NCBI RefSeq assembly: GCF_006717145.1
Contig: NZ_VFQF01000002.1
Span: 62,001 to 126,000 of the forward strand
Length of the DNA: 64,000 nt
From: Humibacillus xanthopallidus
Lineage (GTDB): Bacteria > Actinomycetota > Actinomycetes > Actinomycetales > Dermatophilaceae
Direction of reading: 5' to 3'
The notes under the pieces were generated by a model. It saw only the letters and a list, made by a program, of their open reading frames with translations, searched no databases and was not told the origin of the DNA. Below are positions 1 through 7,133 of this stretch, one piece after another. Numbering within the stretch: position 1 is the first letter of the stretch; the number at the start of each line of letters is the position of its first letter. The translations under genes and the position numbers were made by a program.

Positions 1-174
1 GAGATCGAGGTGCTCCGGCTGCTCGCGTCGGACCTCACCGGCCCGGAGATCGCCAACCACCTCCACGTGTCCGTCAACACCTTCCGGACCCACACCCGGC
101 ACATCTTCACCAAGCTCGACGTCAGGACGCGGCGCTCTGCGGTGAGCCGAGCCGGCGAGCTCCGCCTGCTCTGA
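1..174 (+). CDS. LuxR-family regulator, C-terminal HTH (partial)
   Basis: The frame is open from the first base to TGA at 172-174, so only the last 57 residues are present. They form a LuxR/GerE helix-turn-helix: an LTGPEIANHLHVS turn followed by VNTFRTHTRHIFTKLDVRTR, the usual DNA-contacting and dimer helices. The short tail after the HTH is typical of large MalT/LAL-type regulators as well as small response regulators, so the class cannot be fixed from this fragment. It lies 191 bp upstream of a membrane-protein operon on the same strand, which it may regulate (inference). Confidence 0.85.
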   Translation, partial: EIEVLRLLASDLTGPEIANHLHVSVNTFRTHTRHIFTKLDVRTRRSAVSRAGELRLL

Positions 175-365
175 CCCCACCGCCCGGCAGGGGCTGGGGT
201 CGGGCTGGGGGGCCGCCTGGGCACTCCCGCCACCACTGCCAGCGCCTCGAGCTGAAGAATCACCACCCTGATCACATCACCATGCGATGTGGACTCACCA
301 CCCCCACTCCTACCGTCCAGGACATCGCCTGACACCCGGTCCGGCGCCTGCACGAGGAGCCCCGC

Positions 366-1130
366 ATGAACATCACCGCAACCGGCCTCACCAAGGCCGC
401 CGCGACCGCGGCCGTGGTCGCCGGGTCCATCTTCATCGCCGTCCAGATCAACCACCCGGCGCCCGACACCTTCACCACCGAGACCGCCCAGTGGGTGGCA
501 CGCAGCATCGCCAAGTCGGCCATGGCTGCGCTGGCCCTCGTCGGCATCACCGGCATCTACCTGCGTCAGCACCGCAAGGCCGGGGTGCTCGGGCTCGTCG
601 GCTTCCTGCTCTTCGCCGCCGGCTACCTCGCGATGTTCTCAGTCGAGGTCATCGCCGCGACCGTCCTGCCGAGCCTCGTCCACAGCGAACCGGGCTTCGT
701 CGACGACGTCGTGGCCGCCGCCGTGGGCGGCACGCCGGTGGGCGACATCGGCGGCCTGCAGACGGTGTTCAACCTCTCCGGGCTGGGCTACATCATCGGG
801 GGCCTCGTCTTCGGCATCGCTCTCTTCCGCACCCGCGTCCTCGCCCGGTGGGCCGCGCTCCTGCTCGCCGTCAGCACCGTCGCGACCGCTGCGCTCGCCG
901 TCCTGCCCGACGCGTTCAACCGGCCGCTCGCCGTCCCCGAGGGCATCGCCCTCATCGGTCTGGGCGTGTCGCTCTGGCGCAACCCTTCGGAGGTCACCGC
1001 TGCCTCGGCGAGCCCGTCGGTCGAGACCGCCTCGGCAGCTGGCCCGACATCTGGCCCGGCCGCTGGCCCGACATCTGGCCCGGCCGCTGGCCCGGCCATC
1101 GGTCCGGTCCAGCACCCCGCAGCCCGATGA
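366..1130 (+). CDS. Multi-pass membrane protein of unknown function
   Basis: 254 residues with about six hydrophobic segments (roughly 10-28, 50-68, 72-95, 135-160, 163-183, 190-205) and a C-terminal cytoplasmic-looking tail rich in Ala, Gly and Pro. The tail is encoded by a 24-bp tandem repeat. The layout resembles DUF4386-type integral membrane proteins, but I do not recognise a catalytic motif. ATG at 366 is preceded by GAGGAG. The stop overlaps the next start as ATGA, so it is the first gene of a translationally coupled set of three. Function not known. Confidence 0.8.
   Translation: MNITATGLTKAAATAAVVAGSIFIAVQINHPAPDTFTTETAQWVARSIAKSAMAALALVGITGIYLRQHRKAGVLGLVGFLLFAAGYLAMFSVEVIAATVLPSLVHSEPGFVDDVVAAAVGGTPVGDIGGLQTVFNLSGLGYIIGGLVFGIALFRTRVLARWAALLLAVSTVATAALAVLPDAFNRPLAVPEGIALIGLGVSLWRNPSEVTAASASPSVETASAAGPTSGPAAGPTSGPAAGPAIGPVQHPAAR
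1038..1097 (+). repeat. 24-bp tandem repeat inside a membrane-protein gene
   Basis: Two full copies and a half copy of a 24-bp unit starting GCTGGCCCGACATCTGG encode Ala-Gly-Pro-Thr-Ser-Gly-Pro-Ala repeats at the C-terminus of the preceding gene. The length is a multiple of three, so copy number can change without breaking the frame. Confidence 0.85.
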
Positions 1131-1822
1131 CGACGCCGACCGGCCGGTCCTCGGGCTGGCCGATTCCGGCAGCACTCGTGGCGCTGTCCGTGATCCCTTT
1201 GGCAGCGGGGACGTTGCGGCTGCTCCAGCTCGCCGGAGTCACGGATGTCCGCCCGGCCGATCACCGGTTCGTCGGCTTCCCGGCCGCGCTCGTCATCCAC
1301 ATCGTCGGTGCTGCCGTCTTCGCGCTGCTCGGCTCCCTGCAGTTCGTGCCGCGCTTCCGGGCTCATCACCCGGCGTGGCACCGCCGCGCTGGTCGGTTGC
1401 TGGCCGGCGCCGGCTTCGCCGTCTGCGGATCGGCGCTGTGGCTGACCCTGTTCACCGAGGCGCAACCGGGCACCGGGCCGCTGCTCTACGTCCTGCGCCT
1501 CGTGTTCGCCTCCGCCATGGCAGCAAGCCTGCTGCTGGGCCTGGCCGCGATCCGTCGCCGCGACATCGGTGCCCACCGGGCCTGGATGATCCGCACCTAC
1601 GCGATCGGACTCGCGGCCGGCACCCAGGCCCTCACCGAAGGCCTGGCCGGGGCAGTCTTCGGCACAGGGACGCTGCGCATGGACGTCGCCAAGGGCGCGG
1701 GCTGGCTCATCAACCTGGCCGTGGCCGAGTGGGTCATCCGGCGCCCAGTTCACCCCGCTCGCCGGAGCGCGCGCGGCGGCACCGCAGCGGCCCACGACGC
1801 ACCAGCCGGGGTTGCGAGATGA
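1127..1822 (+). CDS. DUF2306-like integral membrane protein
   Basis: 231 residues with about six membrane segments. The arrangement of His residues at helix ends (ADHRFVGFPAALVIHIVGA and HHPAWHRRAGR) and the RRRDIGAHRAWMIRTYA stretch resemble the DUF2306/YozB-type family of predicted membrane proteins, whose role is unknown. I use ATG 1127, which overlaps the upstream stop (ATGA). The open frame extends further upstream, but that part is antisense-like and overlaps the preceding gene. The stop overlaps the next start in the same way, so all three are probably one transcript. Confidence 0.8.
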   Translation: MTTPTGRSSGWPIPAALVALSVIPLAAGTLRLLQLAGVTDVRPADHRFVGFPAALVIHIVGAAVFALLGSLQFVPRFRAHHPAWHRRAGRLLAGAGFAVCGSALWLTLFTEAQPGTGPLLYVLRLVFASAMAASLLLGLAAIRRRDIGAHRAWMIRTYAIGLAAGTQALTEGLAGAVFGTGTLRMDVAKGAGWLINLAVAEWVIRRPVHPARRSARGGTAAAHDAPAGVAR

Positions 1823-2067
1823 CCGACCGGCCGCGAGCGAGCGCGCTCCCCCAGGCAGGCGGCGGCCCGGCGACATACGAGATCCGGATCGCAGCGCATC
1901 TCGACGACCACTGGTCCGCGACGCTCTGCGACCTCACCCTTTCTCGCCTGCCCGACGGCACCACCCGGCTGATGGGCCCGGTCGTCGACCAGGCGCAGCT
2001 GCACAGCGTCCTCGCCCGCATCCGCGACCTCGGCGTTCCGCTCCTGGTCCTGCGCAGGCTCGAGTGA
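1819..2067 (+). CDS. Small conserved protein, probable alpha/beta fold
   Basis: 82 residues: a flexible N-terminus, then YEIRIAAHLDDHWSATLCDLTLSR, a GTTRLMGPVVDQAQLHSVLARIRDLG segment and a hydrophobic end (VPLLVLRRLE). I recognise this as a small actinobacterial protein type often found beside membrane or redox genes, without an assigned function. ATG 1819 overlaps the upstream TGA. No signal peptide or membrane segment is visible, so it should be cytoplasmic. Confidence 0.75.
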   Translation: MTDRPRASALPQAGGGPATYEIRIAAHLDDHWSATLCDLTLSRLPDGTTRLMGPVVDQAQLHSVLARIRDLGVPLLVLRRLE

Positions 2068-2204
2068 CTGCCTGCGCTGTCGCCCACTCGCCCACTCGCC
2101 CATCGAGGAGTGGCCGGGTCAACACCGCATGCATGCGCGCAACGCCTACCGTCGAGCGTGAGAGATGTATGTCGTACACCACCACCACCTATGAGGAGCC
2201 ATCG

Positions 2205-2318
2205 ATGTCCAACCCACGCGCGCAGGCCCGAACGGTCGCGCCGGTCGTCCTCGTTCGGCGCGGCATCACGCCGGCTGCGCCCCTGGTCAGCCACCGAGCT
2301 CAGGCGCTGGCATCGTGA
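2205..2318 (+). CDS. Possible small ORF, 37 aa, coupled to next gene
   Basis: An ATG at 2205 preceded by GAGGAG opens a 37-codon basic, proline-containing reading frame whose TGA (2316-2318) overlaps the GTG start of the next gene. The good ribosome binding site and GTGA overlap suggest it is translated and couples translation of the downstream membrane protein, perhaps as a leader peptide. It has no recognisable domain. Comparative evidence is needed to tell it from a chance ORF. Confidence 0.35.
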   Translation: MSNPRAQARTVAPVVLVRRGITPAAPLVSHRAQALAS

Positions 2319-3157
2319 GCACGACTGCACCGCAGACGATTTCGAGGATGCGCCCGCCCCCGCGCTGGTCGTGGCTGCCCGTGGCGGCCGCCGTCCTCGC
2401 GGTCTCGGTCCTCGTCCTGCCCTTCCGGCTGGCGGCCATCGGGCCGGGCGGGGGCTACCCGAGCGCGGCAGCCCTCGGCGACGCCGTGACCGCCGGCTTC
2501 GTGCGGTTCTGGTCCGCCGGCACCGGTGAGCTCCCCACCGGCCTCGCCGAGGCCGTCGACTTCTGGGCCCGCTTCCACCTCGTCAAGGCGGTGCTCGCGG
2601 CGGCCCTGCTCGCGGTCCTCGTCGCGCTCGGGCCCCGGGTCCTGGCCCGGTGGGCCGGCGCACAGAGCGTCCCGCAGCGTCTGCTCGCGGCGCTCGTCGT
2701 CGTCGTGCATGCGTCGGTCGCAGTGCTGGCCCTGCTCGTCGTGGTGGCGAACCTCCAGGGAGCCGTCGCGCCACTCTCGTCGGTGCTGGGGCTCATGGCG
2801 GTCACCGGCTCCGACACCGAGCTGGCTGCCAGCATCGCAGAGGTGCGCCAGACCCTCGCCGCGGGGGAGCGCACGCCCGCTCTGGACGCGTTGCTCGCCG
2901 ACTTCACCACCTACCACGTGGTCATGGCGTGGCTCGGGGGAGTCGTGACGGTCGGGCTGGTCGTGACGGCAATCCTGCTCTGGCGACGACGTGCCCGTCT
3001 GCCGCGCACCGAACGCCGCCTCCGACGGCTGGTCCTCGCCCTCGCCGGAGCGGCGCTCGTGCTCGCGGGCTTCTTCGGCGTCGTGACCGCGGCGAACGTC
3101 AGCACCGCCGCGCGTCCGGCCCCGGCGCTGCTCGGCTTCTTCCAGGGCGGCAGCTGA
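2315..3157 (+). CDS. Integral membrane protein of unknown function
   Basis: 280 residues with about five hydrophobic segments (roughly 18-42, 90-112, 125-150, 205-225, 238-258) and two long extracytoplasmic loops (44-85 and 150-200). The basic stretch RRRARLPRTERRLRRL between the last two helices is probably cytoplasmic. No family motif is recognised. GTG at 2315 overlaps the stop of a small upstream ORF. It ends 140 bp before a convergent dodecin gene. Confidence 0.7.
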   Translation: MSTTAPQTISRMRPPPRWSWLPVAAAVLAVSVLVLPFRLAAIGPGGGYPSAAALGDAVTAGFVRFWSAGTGELPTGLAEAVDFWARFHLVKAVLAAALLAVLVALGPRVLARWAGAQSVPQRLLAALVVVVHASVAVLALLVVVANLQGAVAPLSSVLGLMAVTGSDTELAASIAEVRQTLAAGERTPALDALLADFTTYHVVMAWLGGVVTVGLVVTAILLWRRRARLPRTERRLRRLVLALAGAALVLAGFFGVVTAANVSTAARPAPALLGFFQGGS

Positions 3158-3296
3158 GCTGAGCGGGTTGCCTTGTCAGTCAGTGGCGCTCGACGTCGCG
3201 GTATGCCGTGAGGCGGGGACGGCGGCATACCCCGGCTTGGCGGGTGGGTGTCGTGCCACGACGAGCTGCGCCCCGGCGGCGTCGGTGCCGGAAGGC

Positions 3297-3506
3297 TCAG
3301 TCCTCCATGCGGAAGCCGAGCTTGACGGTGACCTGCCAGTGCGCGACTGCCCCGTCGACGAGCTGGCCGCGGATGTCCTCCACCTCGAACCAGTCGAGGT
3401 TGCGCAGCGTCGAGCTGGCCTTGGCGACGGCGTTGCCGACGGCGGCCTCGATGCCGTCGGGCGACGTGCCGACGACCTCGGAGATTGCGTAGACGTGGTT
3501 GGCCAT
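3297..3506 (-). CDS. Dodecin family flavin-binding protein
   Basis: 69 residues, the normal dodecin length. The strand-helix-strand pattern is clear: [20 protein letters not shown], a helix ending in [16 protein letters not shown], and a final strand [14 protein letters not shown]. Dodecins assemble into hollow dodecamers that store or buffer flavins or CoA in the cytoplasm; the Trp in NLDWFEV is the residue that stacks on flavin in the family. The ATG at 3506 has a GAGGAA site just upstream. It is monocistronic, with a heat-shock regulator following in the same orientation. Confidence 0.9.
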   Translation of the reverse strand: MANHVYAISEVVGTSPDGIEAAVGNAVAKASSTLRNLDWFEVEDIRGQLVDGAVAHWQVTVKLGFRMED

Positions 3507-3597
3507 GGTTCCTCGATCCGAACGACGCACCCGGACTCTCCGAGTCGCGGCTTTCACGCTAGTCCGGTGGCCGCGCTCGAGGACAGCACCGGTCGGG

Positions 3598-3894
3598 TCA
3601 GCCCGAGTCGACGTCGATCCGGTCGCGCAGCTGCTGGTTCTCGTCCTGGAGGTCGAGCAGCATGCCGACGCCTGCGAGGTTGACCCCGGCATCGACGAGC
3701 TCGGAGATGCGGCGCAGCCTCGCGAGGTCGTTCGCGCTGTAGCGGCGAGTGCCACCCGCCGTGCGCGCCGGCTCGAGCAGGCCGCGGGACTCGAGGAGGC
3801 GCAGCGTGGCCGCGGGCATGCCGGCGAGCTCGGCGGCCACCGAGATGCCGTAGACGCCACGGTCATCGTCGGGTGTGGTCGCGCGCTCCGTCAC
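3598..3894 (-). CDS. MerR-family regulator, HspR-like
   Basis: 98 residues with a MerR winged [23 protein letters not shown], then [19 protein letters not shown], then a helical tail [20 protein letters not shown]. The TAGGTRRYS and GVNLAGV signatures match HspR, the actinobacterial repressor of chaperone genes. I chose GTG 3894 because GAGGAGG lies about eight bases upstream; an ATG at 3942 would add 16 residues. It is divergent from the Hsp20 gene, which it probably controls. I could not find a clear HAIR inverted repeat (CTTGAGT-N7-ACTCAAG) in the intervening DNA. Confidence 0.85.
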   Translation of the reverse strand: MTERATTPDDDRGVYGISVAAELAGMPAATLRLLESRGLLEPARTAGGTRRYSANDLARLRRISELVDAGVNLAGVGMLLDLQDENQQLRDRIDVDSG

Positions 3895-4041
3895 CTCCGT
3901 CACCTCCTCGAGAAAATCTGTTGCGGGGTCTTGCCTCAGCATCCTCTCAGTGCTACAAAAAATCTACAGCGCATGCCACAGATCGTGAGATGCGGTCGTG
4001 GCCACTACGGAGCATCACTGGACACGATGGAGGTGAAGACG

Positions 4042-4473
4042 ATGCTGATGCGCACCGACCCCTTCCGTGATCTCGACCGGTTCGCCCAACAGATGCTGGG
4101 CACGAACGGCACCCTCGCCCGACCCTCGGTCATGCCGATGGACGCGTGGCGCGACGGGGACACGTTCCACGTCGAGTTCGACCTGCCGGGAGTCGACCCG
4201 GGGTCGATTGACCTCGACGTCGAGCGCAACGTCGTGACGGTCCGGGCAGAGCGCCCGAACCGGGCCAGCGACGCAGAGCTCATCGCGGCGGAGCGTCCGC
4301 GGGGTGTCTTCAGCCGGCAGCTCGTGCTCGGCGACAACCTCGACACCGAGCACATCGAGGCCCACTACGACACGGGAGTCCTCAGCCTGGCGATCCCGGT
4401 GGCCGAGAAGGCCAAGCCGCGCAAGATCGCCATCGCGACCAAGGACGAGCAGAGACAGGCCATCGGCGCCTGA
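4042..4473 (+). CDS. Small heat-shock protein, Hsp20 family
   Basis: 143 residues. An N-terminal [15 protein letters not shown] helix leads into an alpha-crystallin domain from about residue 35 ([21 protein letters not shown]) to the [11 protein letters not shown] strand, with a KPRKIAI C-terminal anchor. It is an ATP-independent holdase that keeps unfolded proteins soluble in the cytoplasm. ATG 4042 has a strong GGAGGTGAAG site. It is divergent from an HspR-like gene and is likely heat-inducible through it. Confidence 0.93.
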   Translation: MLMRTDPFRDLDRFAQQMLGTNGTLARPSVMPMDAWRDGDTFHVEFDLPGVDPGSIDLDVERNVVTVRAERPNRASDAELIAAERPRGVFSRQLVLGDNLDTEHIEAHYDTGVLSLAIPVAEKAKPRKIAIATKDEQRQAIGA

Positions 4474-4493
4474 GGCAACTGGGAGTCGGAACC

Positions 4494-4799
4494 ATGACCG
4501 GCGAGATCATCGACAGCGTCGCACCCGACCTCGAGGTGGGGGCCGACACGGACGAGGCCTTCTTCGAGCTCGTCTGCGCCGATGACGAGCTGCTTCGTGC
4601 CGAGTTCGAGGCGATCGTCGCCGCGAGCTGGGTGGGCCCGCCGGACCGGCCGACACCCGTGCCGAACCCGCGCCCACCTGTGCCGGGGGCGCCGCGGGTG
4701 GAGCTGCCTCGGGTGACGAGGCTAGAGCTCACAAAGCCCCTGCCGAGCGGACCCGGTGACGGGCAGCGAGGACGGGAGCGCTCACCCCCGCGACCGTGA
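4494..4799 (+). CDS. Small acidic-then-proline-rich protein, unknown
   Basis: 101 residues. The N-terminal half is acidic and helical (FFELVCADDELLRAEFEAIV), and the rest is Pro/Arg-rich and probably disordered. The CADDELLRAEFEAIVAASW motif recurs in short actinobacterial proteins I cannot assign a role. It starts 20 bp after hsp20 and could be co-transcribed. The final 20 residues are low complexity. A GC-rich hairpin about 115 bp downstream probably ends the transcript. Confidence 0.6.
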   Translation: MTGEIIDSVAPDLEVGADTDEAFFELVCADDELLRAEFEAIVAASWVGPPDRPTPVPNPRPPVPGAPRVELPRVTRLELTKPLPSGPGDGQRGRERSPPRP

Positions 4800-4915
4800 G
4801 GGGCCGGTCCCCCCACCCTCACGCAACGGATCGAGGCCGAGACCGAGAGGAGCGTGATCACCCGCAACGCACGCGACAGTCGACAACACGCATACCGCAC
4901 GCGAAGTGCACCGAC

Positions 4916-4945
4916 GGTGCCCCGCCCTTGCCAGGGTGGGGCACC
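4916..4945 (+). terminator. GC-rich hairpin, probable terminator
   Basis: GGTGCCCC (4916-4923) pairs with GGGGCACC (4938-4945), continued by a G-T wobble and a CCCT/AGGG inner stem with a TGCC loop. It lacks a T tract, as is common for actinobacterial terminators. It lies between convergent genes. Confidence 0.55.
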
Positions 4946-4964
4946 ACCCTTGTCACCCCCGTGC

Positions 4965-5020
4965 CCCGATTCGAGGTGATCCTGACACTGACGTGGGTGG
5001 CGCCATCACCTCGAATCGGG
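4965..5020. repeat. Repeat family A, copy 1 (perfect 16-bp hairpin)
   Basis: CCCGATTCGAGGTGAT (4965-4980) is perfectly complementary to ATCACCTCGAATCGGG (5005-5020), with a 24-nt spacer containing ACGTGGGT. Two more copies occur at 5035-5084 and 24232-24288 with the same arms and the same CGTGGGT loop core. It lies between convergent genes, where it could act as a bidirectional terminator, but the sequence conservation between copies suggests a dispersed element. Confidence 0.85.
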
Positions 5021-5034
5021 TTCAGTCGCAGGGT

Positions 5035-5084
5035 GATTGGAGGTGATACTGGGACCTACGTGGGTCCCATCATCACCTCGAATC
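5035..5084. repeat. Repeat family A, copy 2
   Basis: GATTGGAGGTGAT (5035-5047) pairs with ATCACCTCGAATC (5072-5084) with one mismatch. Inside it TGGGACC pairs with GGTCCCA around a TACGTG loop, giving a long continuous hairpin. It follows copy 1 after 14 bp. The stop codon of the methyltransferase on the minus strand (5073-5075) lies within its right arm. Confidence 0.85.
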
Positions 5085-5783
5085 GGGGGTGTGGGTGTTG
5101 GTGGCGGTGGCGGGGGTGTGCGGGAGGCGGCGGGCGCGGAGGATGAGGTCGTCGTGGTGGTGGGCGCCGGCGCCCTCGGTGACGTCCCGCTCGCGTTGCT
5201 CGTCGCACTCGACGACCCAGCCCTCGCCGAGGGCGGCGACGACGTCGTCGTGCCCGACGTAGTCGTCCGGGTCGAATCCGTGCGACAGGGCGACCTCCCT
5301 GTCGAAGTTCGCGTGGTGGACGACGAGCAGCGTGCCACCGGGCGCAACCGCCCCGAGCAGCGCCTGCTCGACATCACGCCCCGGCGTCCGCATGAGCGCC
5401 GGGTAGAAGACGGTCACGAGGTCGAAGCGGGCCTCGCGGTCGGACAGCTCCACGAGGCCGGAGGCGACCCAGTCGACGTCCACCCCTTCTGCGTCCCCGG
5501 CGGCCCGCGCCCGGTCGAGGGCGTTCGTCGCCACGTCGATCGCCGTCACCCGCCAGCCGCGGCGGGCGAGCCAGACCGCGTCGGCGCCCTCGCCGCACCC
5601 GACGTCGAGCGCCCGGCCCGGCGTGAGGTCGCTGGCCTCGGCCACGAGCGCGACGTTGGGGTTGCCGCTCCAGACGGGCGACCCGGCATACCGCTCCTCC
5701 CAGTCGGCGTGGCCGTGACCCGGACGCTCGTTGCCGACAAGACGGTGCTGCTCGCGTGCATGAATGCTCTCTGAGGTGCTCAC
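5073..5783 (-). CDS. Class I SAM-dependent methyltransferase
   Basis: 236 residues. A Rossmann-like SAM site is evident: ALDVGCGEGADAVWLARRGWRVTAIDV (motif I, GCGEG, with the acidic D ending strand 2), then VDWVASGLVEL (motif II) and FDLVTVFYPAL (motif III). The substrate cannot be told; the closest general type is the methyltransferase-25 group. GTG 5783 is preceded by GGATGGAG; the longer open frame upstream lacks family similarity. The last residues (NTHTPDSR) are encoded by a family A repeat, whose right arm supplies the stop codon, so the C-terminus has probably been altered by repeat insertion. Confidence 0.85.
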   Translation of the reverse strand: MSTSESIHAREQHRLVGNERPGHGHADWEERYAGSPVWSGNPNVALVAEASDLTPGRALDVGCGEGADAVWLARRGWRVTAIDVATNALDRARAAGDAEGVDVDWVASGLVELSDREARFDLVTVFYPALMRTPGRDVEQALLGAVAPGGTLLVVHHANFDREVALSHGFDPDDYVGHDDVVAALGEGWVVECDEQRERDVTEGAGAHHHDDLILRARRLPHTPATATNTHTPDSR

Positions 5784-5908
5784 CGCTCCATCCTGAAGGT
5801 TCACCCCGAGGCGAAGGCAAGCGCCCTCGCGCAGCCACGCCGGCCCTCCGAGCCCGTATGCCGTCCGCCCCCTTCGGCCCTGAAGCGTGACCGCTCCCGC
5901 GGGCCGGC

Positions 5909-6703
5909 TCAGCGCGCGGCGGGCGAGGAGAGCCGGACGAGGCAGGCACCCTCGCGGGCGAAGGGCACGAGGTGCACCTCCGTGTCGGCGGCGCCGGACC
6001 GGTCGAGCGTCGCGCGCAGCATCTCCTCGTGCATCGTGCACACGACGCCGGGGTGGGCGCGGGCCGAGGAGAGCACCGGACACGTGCGCAGTGCGACCTG
6101 CCCGTCCGGTTCGACCTGCGGCGAGAAGCCGGCCGTCGTCAACAGGCCGACGACGACGTCGACGGGCGGCATCGGGCGCGCTCCCGGGGACGGCTCGCTC
6201 AGCTGAGTCGCCCAGCGGCGACCGATCGCCCGGGCCTGGACCTCGGGATCGCTGGTCTCGGCGAGATGCTCGGCCATGGCCGTGACGAGCTCGTCGGTCG
6301 ACACCGGTCGTGACACGCGCAGCGCCTCGAGCACGAGGCGTCCACGGTCCGTGAGGTGGTGGCCGAGGGCGGGGCGGCCCCGCGTGCCGGCCTCGATCGC
6401 CGTTCGCGCGACGAGACCGTCGTCGACGAGCCGCGCGAGGTGGGCGCGGGTTGTGTTCGGGTGCCCGCCGAGGACCTCGACGAGCGTACCGATCGTCGCG
6501 GGGCGCTCCGGCCCGTAGCCGGCCAGGGCCTCGATCACGCGCTCGCGCGCCGGCGGCACCTCGGGCAGGGCCTCCGGGCCGCGCTGCCGACCCGGCTCCG
6601 AGATCTCCCTCGAGGCCTCTTCCGACGCCTCTTCCGCGACCGGTTCGGCGGCCCCCTCCGGGACCCGAGTTGGCGCGACGCCGCCACGTGGGCTATTTTT
6701 CAC
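5909..6703 (-). CDS. SufR-like HTH regulator with C-terminal Cys/His cluster
   Basis: 264 residues. A low-complexity N-terminus (1-48) precedes an ArsR/MarR-type winged HTH (ARERVIEALAGYGPERPATI and GGHPNTTRAHLARLVDDGLV). The C-terminal domain ends with TCPVLSSARAHPGVVCTMHEEML; this Cys, spaced Cys-x-x-His pattern resembles the Fe-S site of SufR-type regulators such as Rv1460. Such proteins sense Fe-S status, oxygen or NO. It is divergent from the DUF2249/nirK genes, so a role in nitrogen-oxide control is likely (inference). GTG 6703 lies inside a palindromic operator with no ribosome site upstream, suggesting a leaderless, autoregulated mRNA. Confidence 0.8.
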   Translation of the reverse strand: MKNSPRGGVAPTRVPEGAAEPVAEEASEEASREISEPGRQRGPEALPEVPPARERVIEALAGYGPERPATIGTLVEVLGGHPNTTRAHLARLVDDGLVARTAIEAGTRGRPALGHHLTDRGRLVLEALRVSRPVSTDELVTAMAEHLAETSDPEVQARAIGRRWATQLSEPSPGARPMPPVDVVVGLLTTAGFSPQVEPDGQVALRTCPVLSSARAHPGVVCTMHEEMLRATLDRSGAADTEVHLVPFAREGACLVRLSSPAAR

Positions 6704-6722
6704 ATGTCTAGTGTAATAAATA
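6694..6722. promoter_or_regulatory. Imperfect palindromic operator in divergent promoter
   Basis: TATTTTTCACA (6694-6704) and TGTAATAAATA (6712-6722) form an inverted repeat with nine of eleven positions matching and a 7-nt spacer. It is a striking AT-rich island in a GC-rich gap between the SufR-like regulator and the DUF2249/nirK genes, and it covers the regulator's start codon. Likely the regulator's own binding site. Confidence 0.65.
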
Positions 6723-6785
6723 CTCGCCCCCGCCGCATCTCCGCTGCACCCCCGCTGCACCCCCGCTGCACCCCAAGGAGCCACC

Positions 6786-7085
6786 GTGAGCATCCACGAG
6801 TCCCTTCCCGTCTCCGACATCAGCTCGACCGGCTGCGCCTGCGGGTGCTCCGACGAGGGCGAGCCGGAGCTCGACGTGCGCACCATCCCCCACGCGATCC
6901 GCCACGCCACCGTCTTCGGCGCGCTGGGAGCGGTGCCGGCCGGTGGGTCGCTGCGCCTCGTCGCACCTCATGACCCGAAGCCCCTGCTCGCCCAGATCGA
7001 AGATCGCGAGGGCGGCACCATCGAGGTCGACTACCTCGTGCGCGGCCCGCAGGCCTGGACCCTGCGCCTCACCCGTCAGGCCTGA
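6786..7085 (+). CDS. DUF2249 domain protein
   Basis: 99 residues. After an N-terminal Cys motif (TGCACGCSDEG) comes a DUF2249 fold: ELDVRTIPHAIRHATVFGALGAVPAGGSLRLVAPHDPKPLLAQIE, then WTLRLTR. DUF2249 proteins are small TusA-like proteins repeatedly found with nitric-oxide or nitrite respiration genes; their biochemical role is not settled. GTG 6786 has an AAGGAG site eight bases upstream. It is the first gene of the probable nirK transcript, with 48 bp to the next start. Confidence 0.85.
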   Translation: MSIHESLPVSDISSTGCACGCSDEGEPELDVRTIPHAIRHATVFGALGAVPAGGSLRLVAPHDPKPLLAQIEDREGGTIEVDYLVRGPQAWTLRLTRQA

Positions 7086-7133
7086 CGCAACCTCTGACGC
7101 CGCCCGCTGACAGACGCTCCCAGAGACGCCGCG

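Noticed and set aside
3895-4041. HAIR operator (CTTGAGT-N7-ACTCAAG) for the HspR-like regulator
   Set aside because: I looked for it on both strands and saw no convincing match, so I did not list a site.
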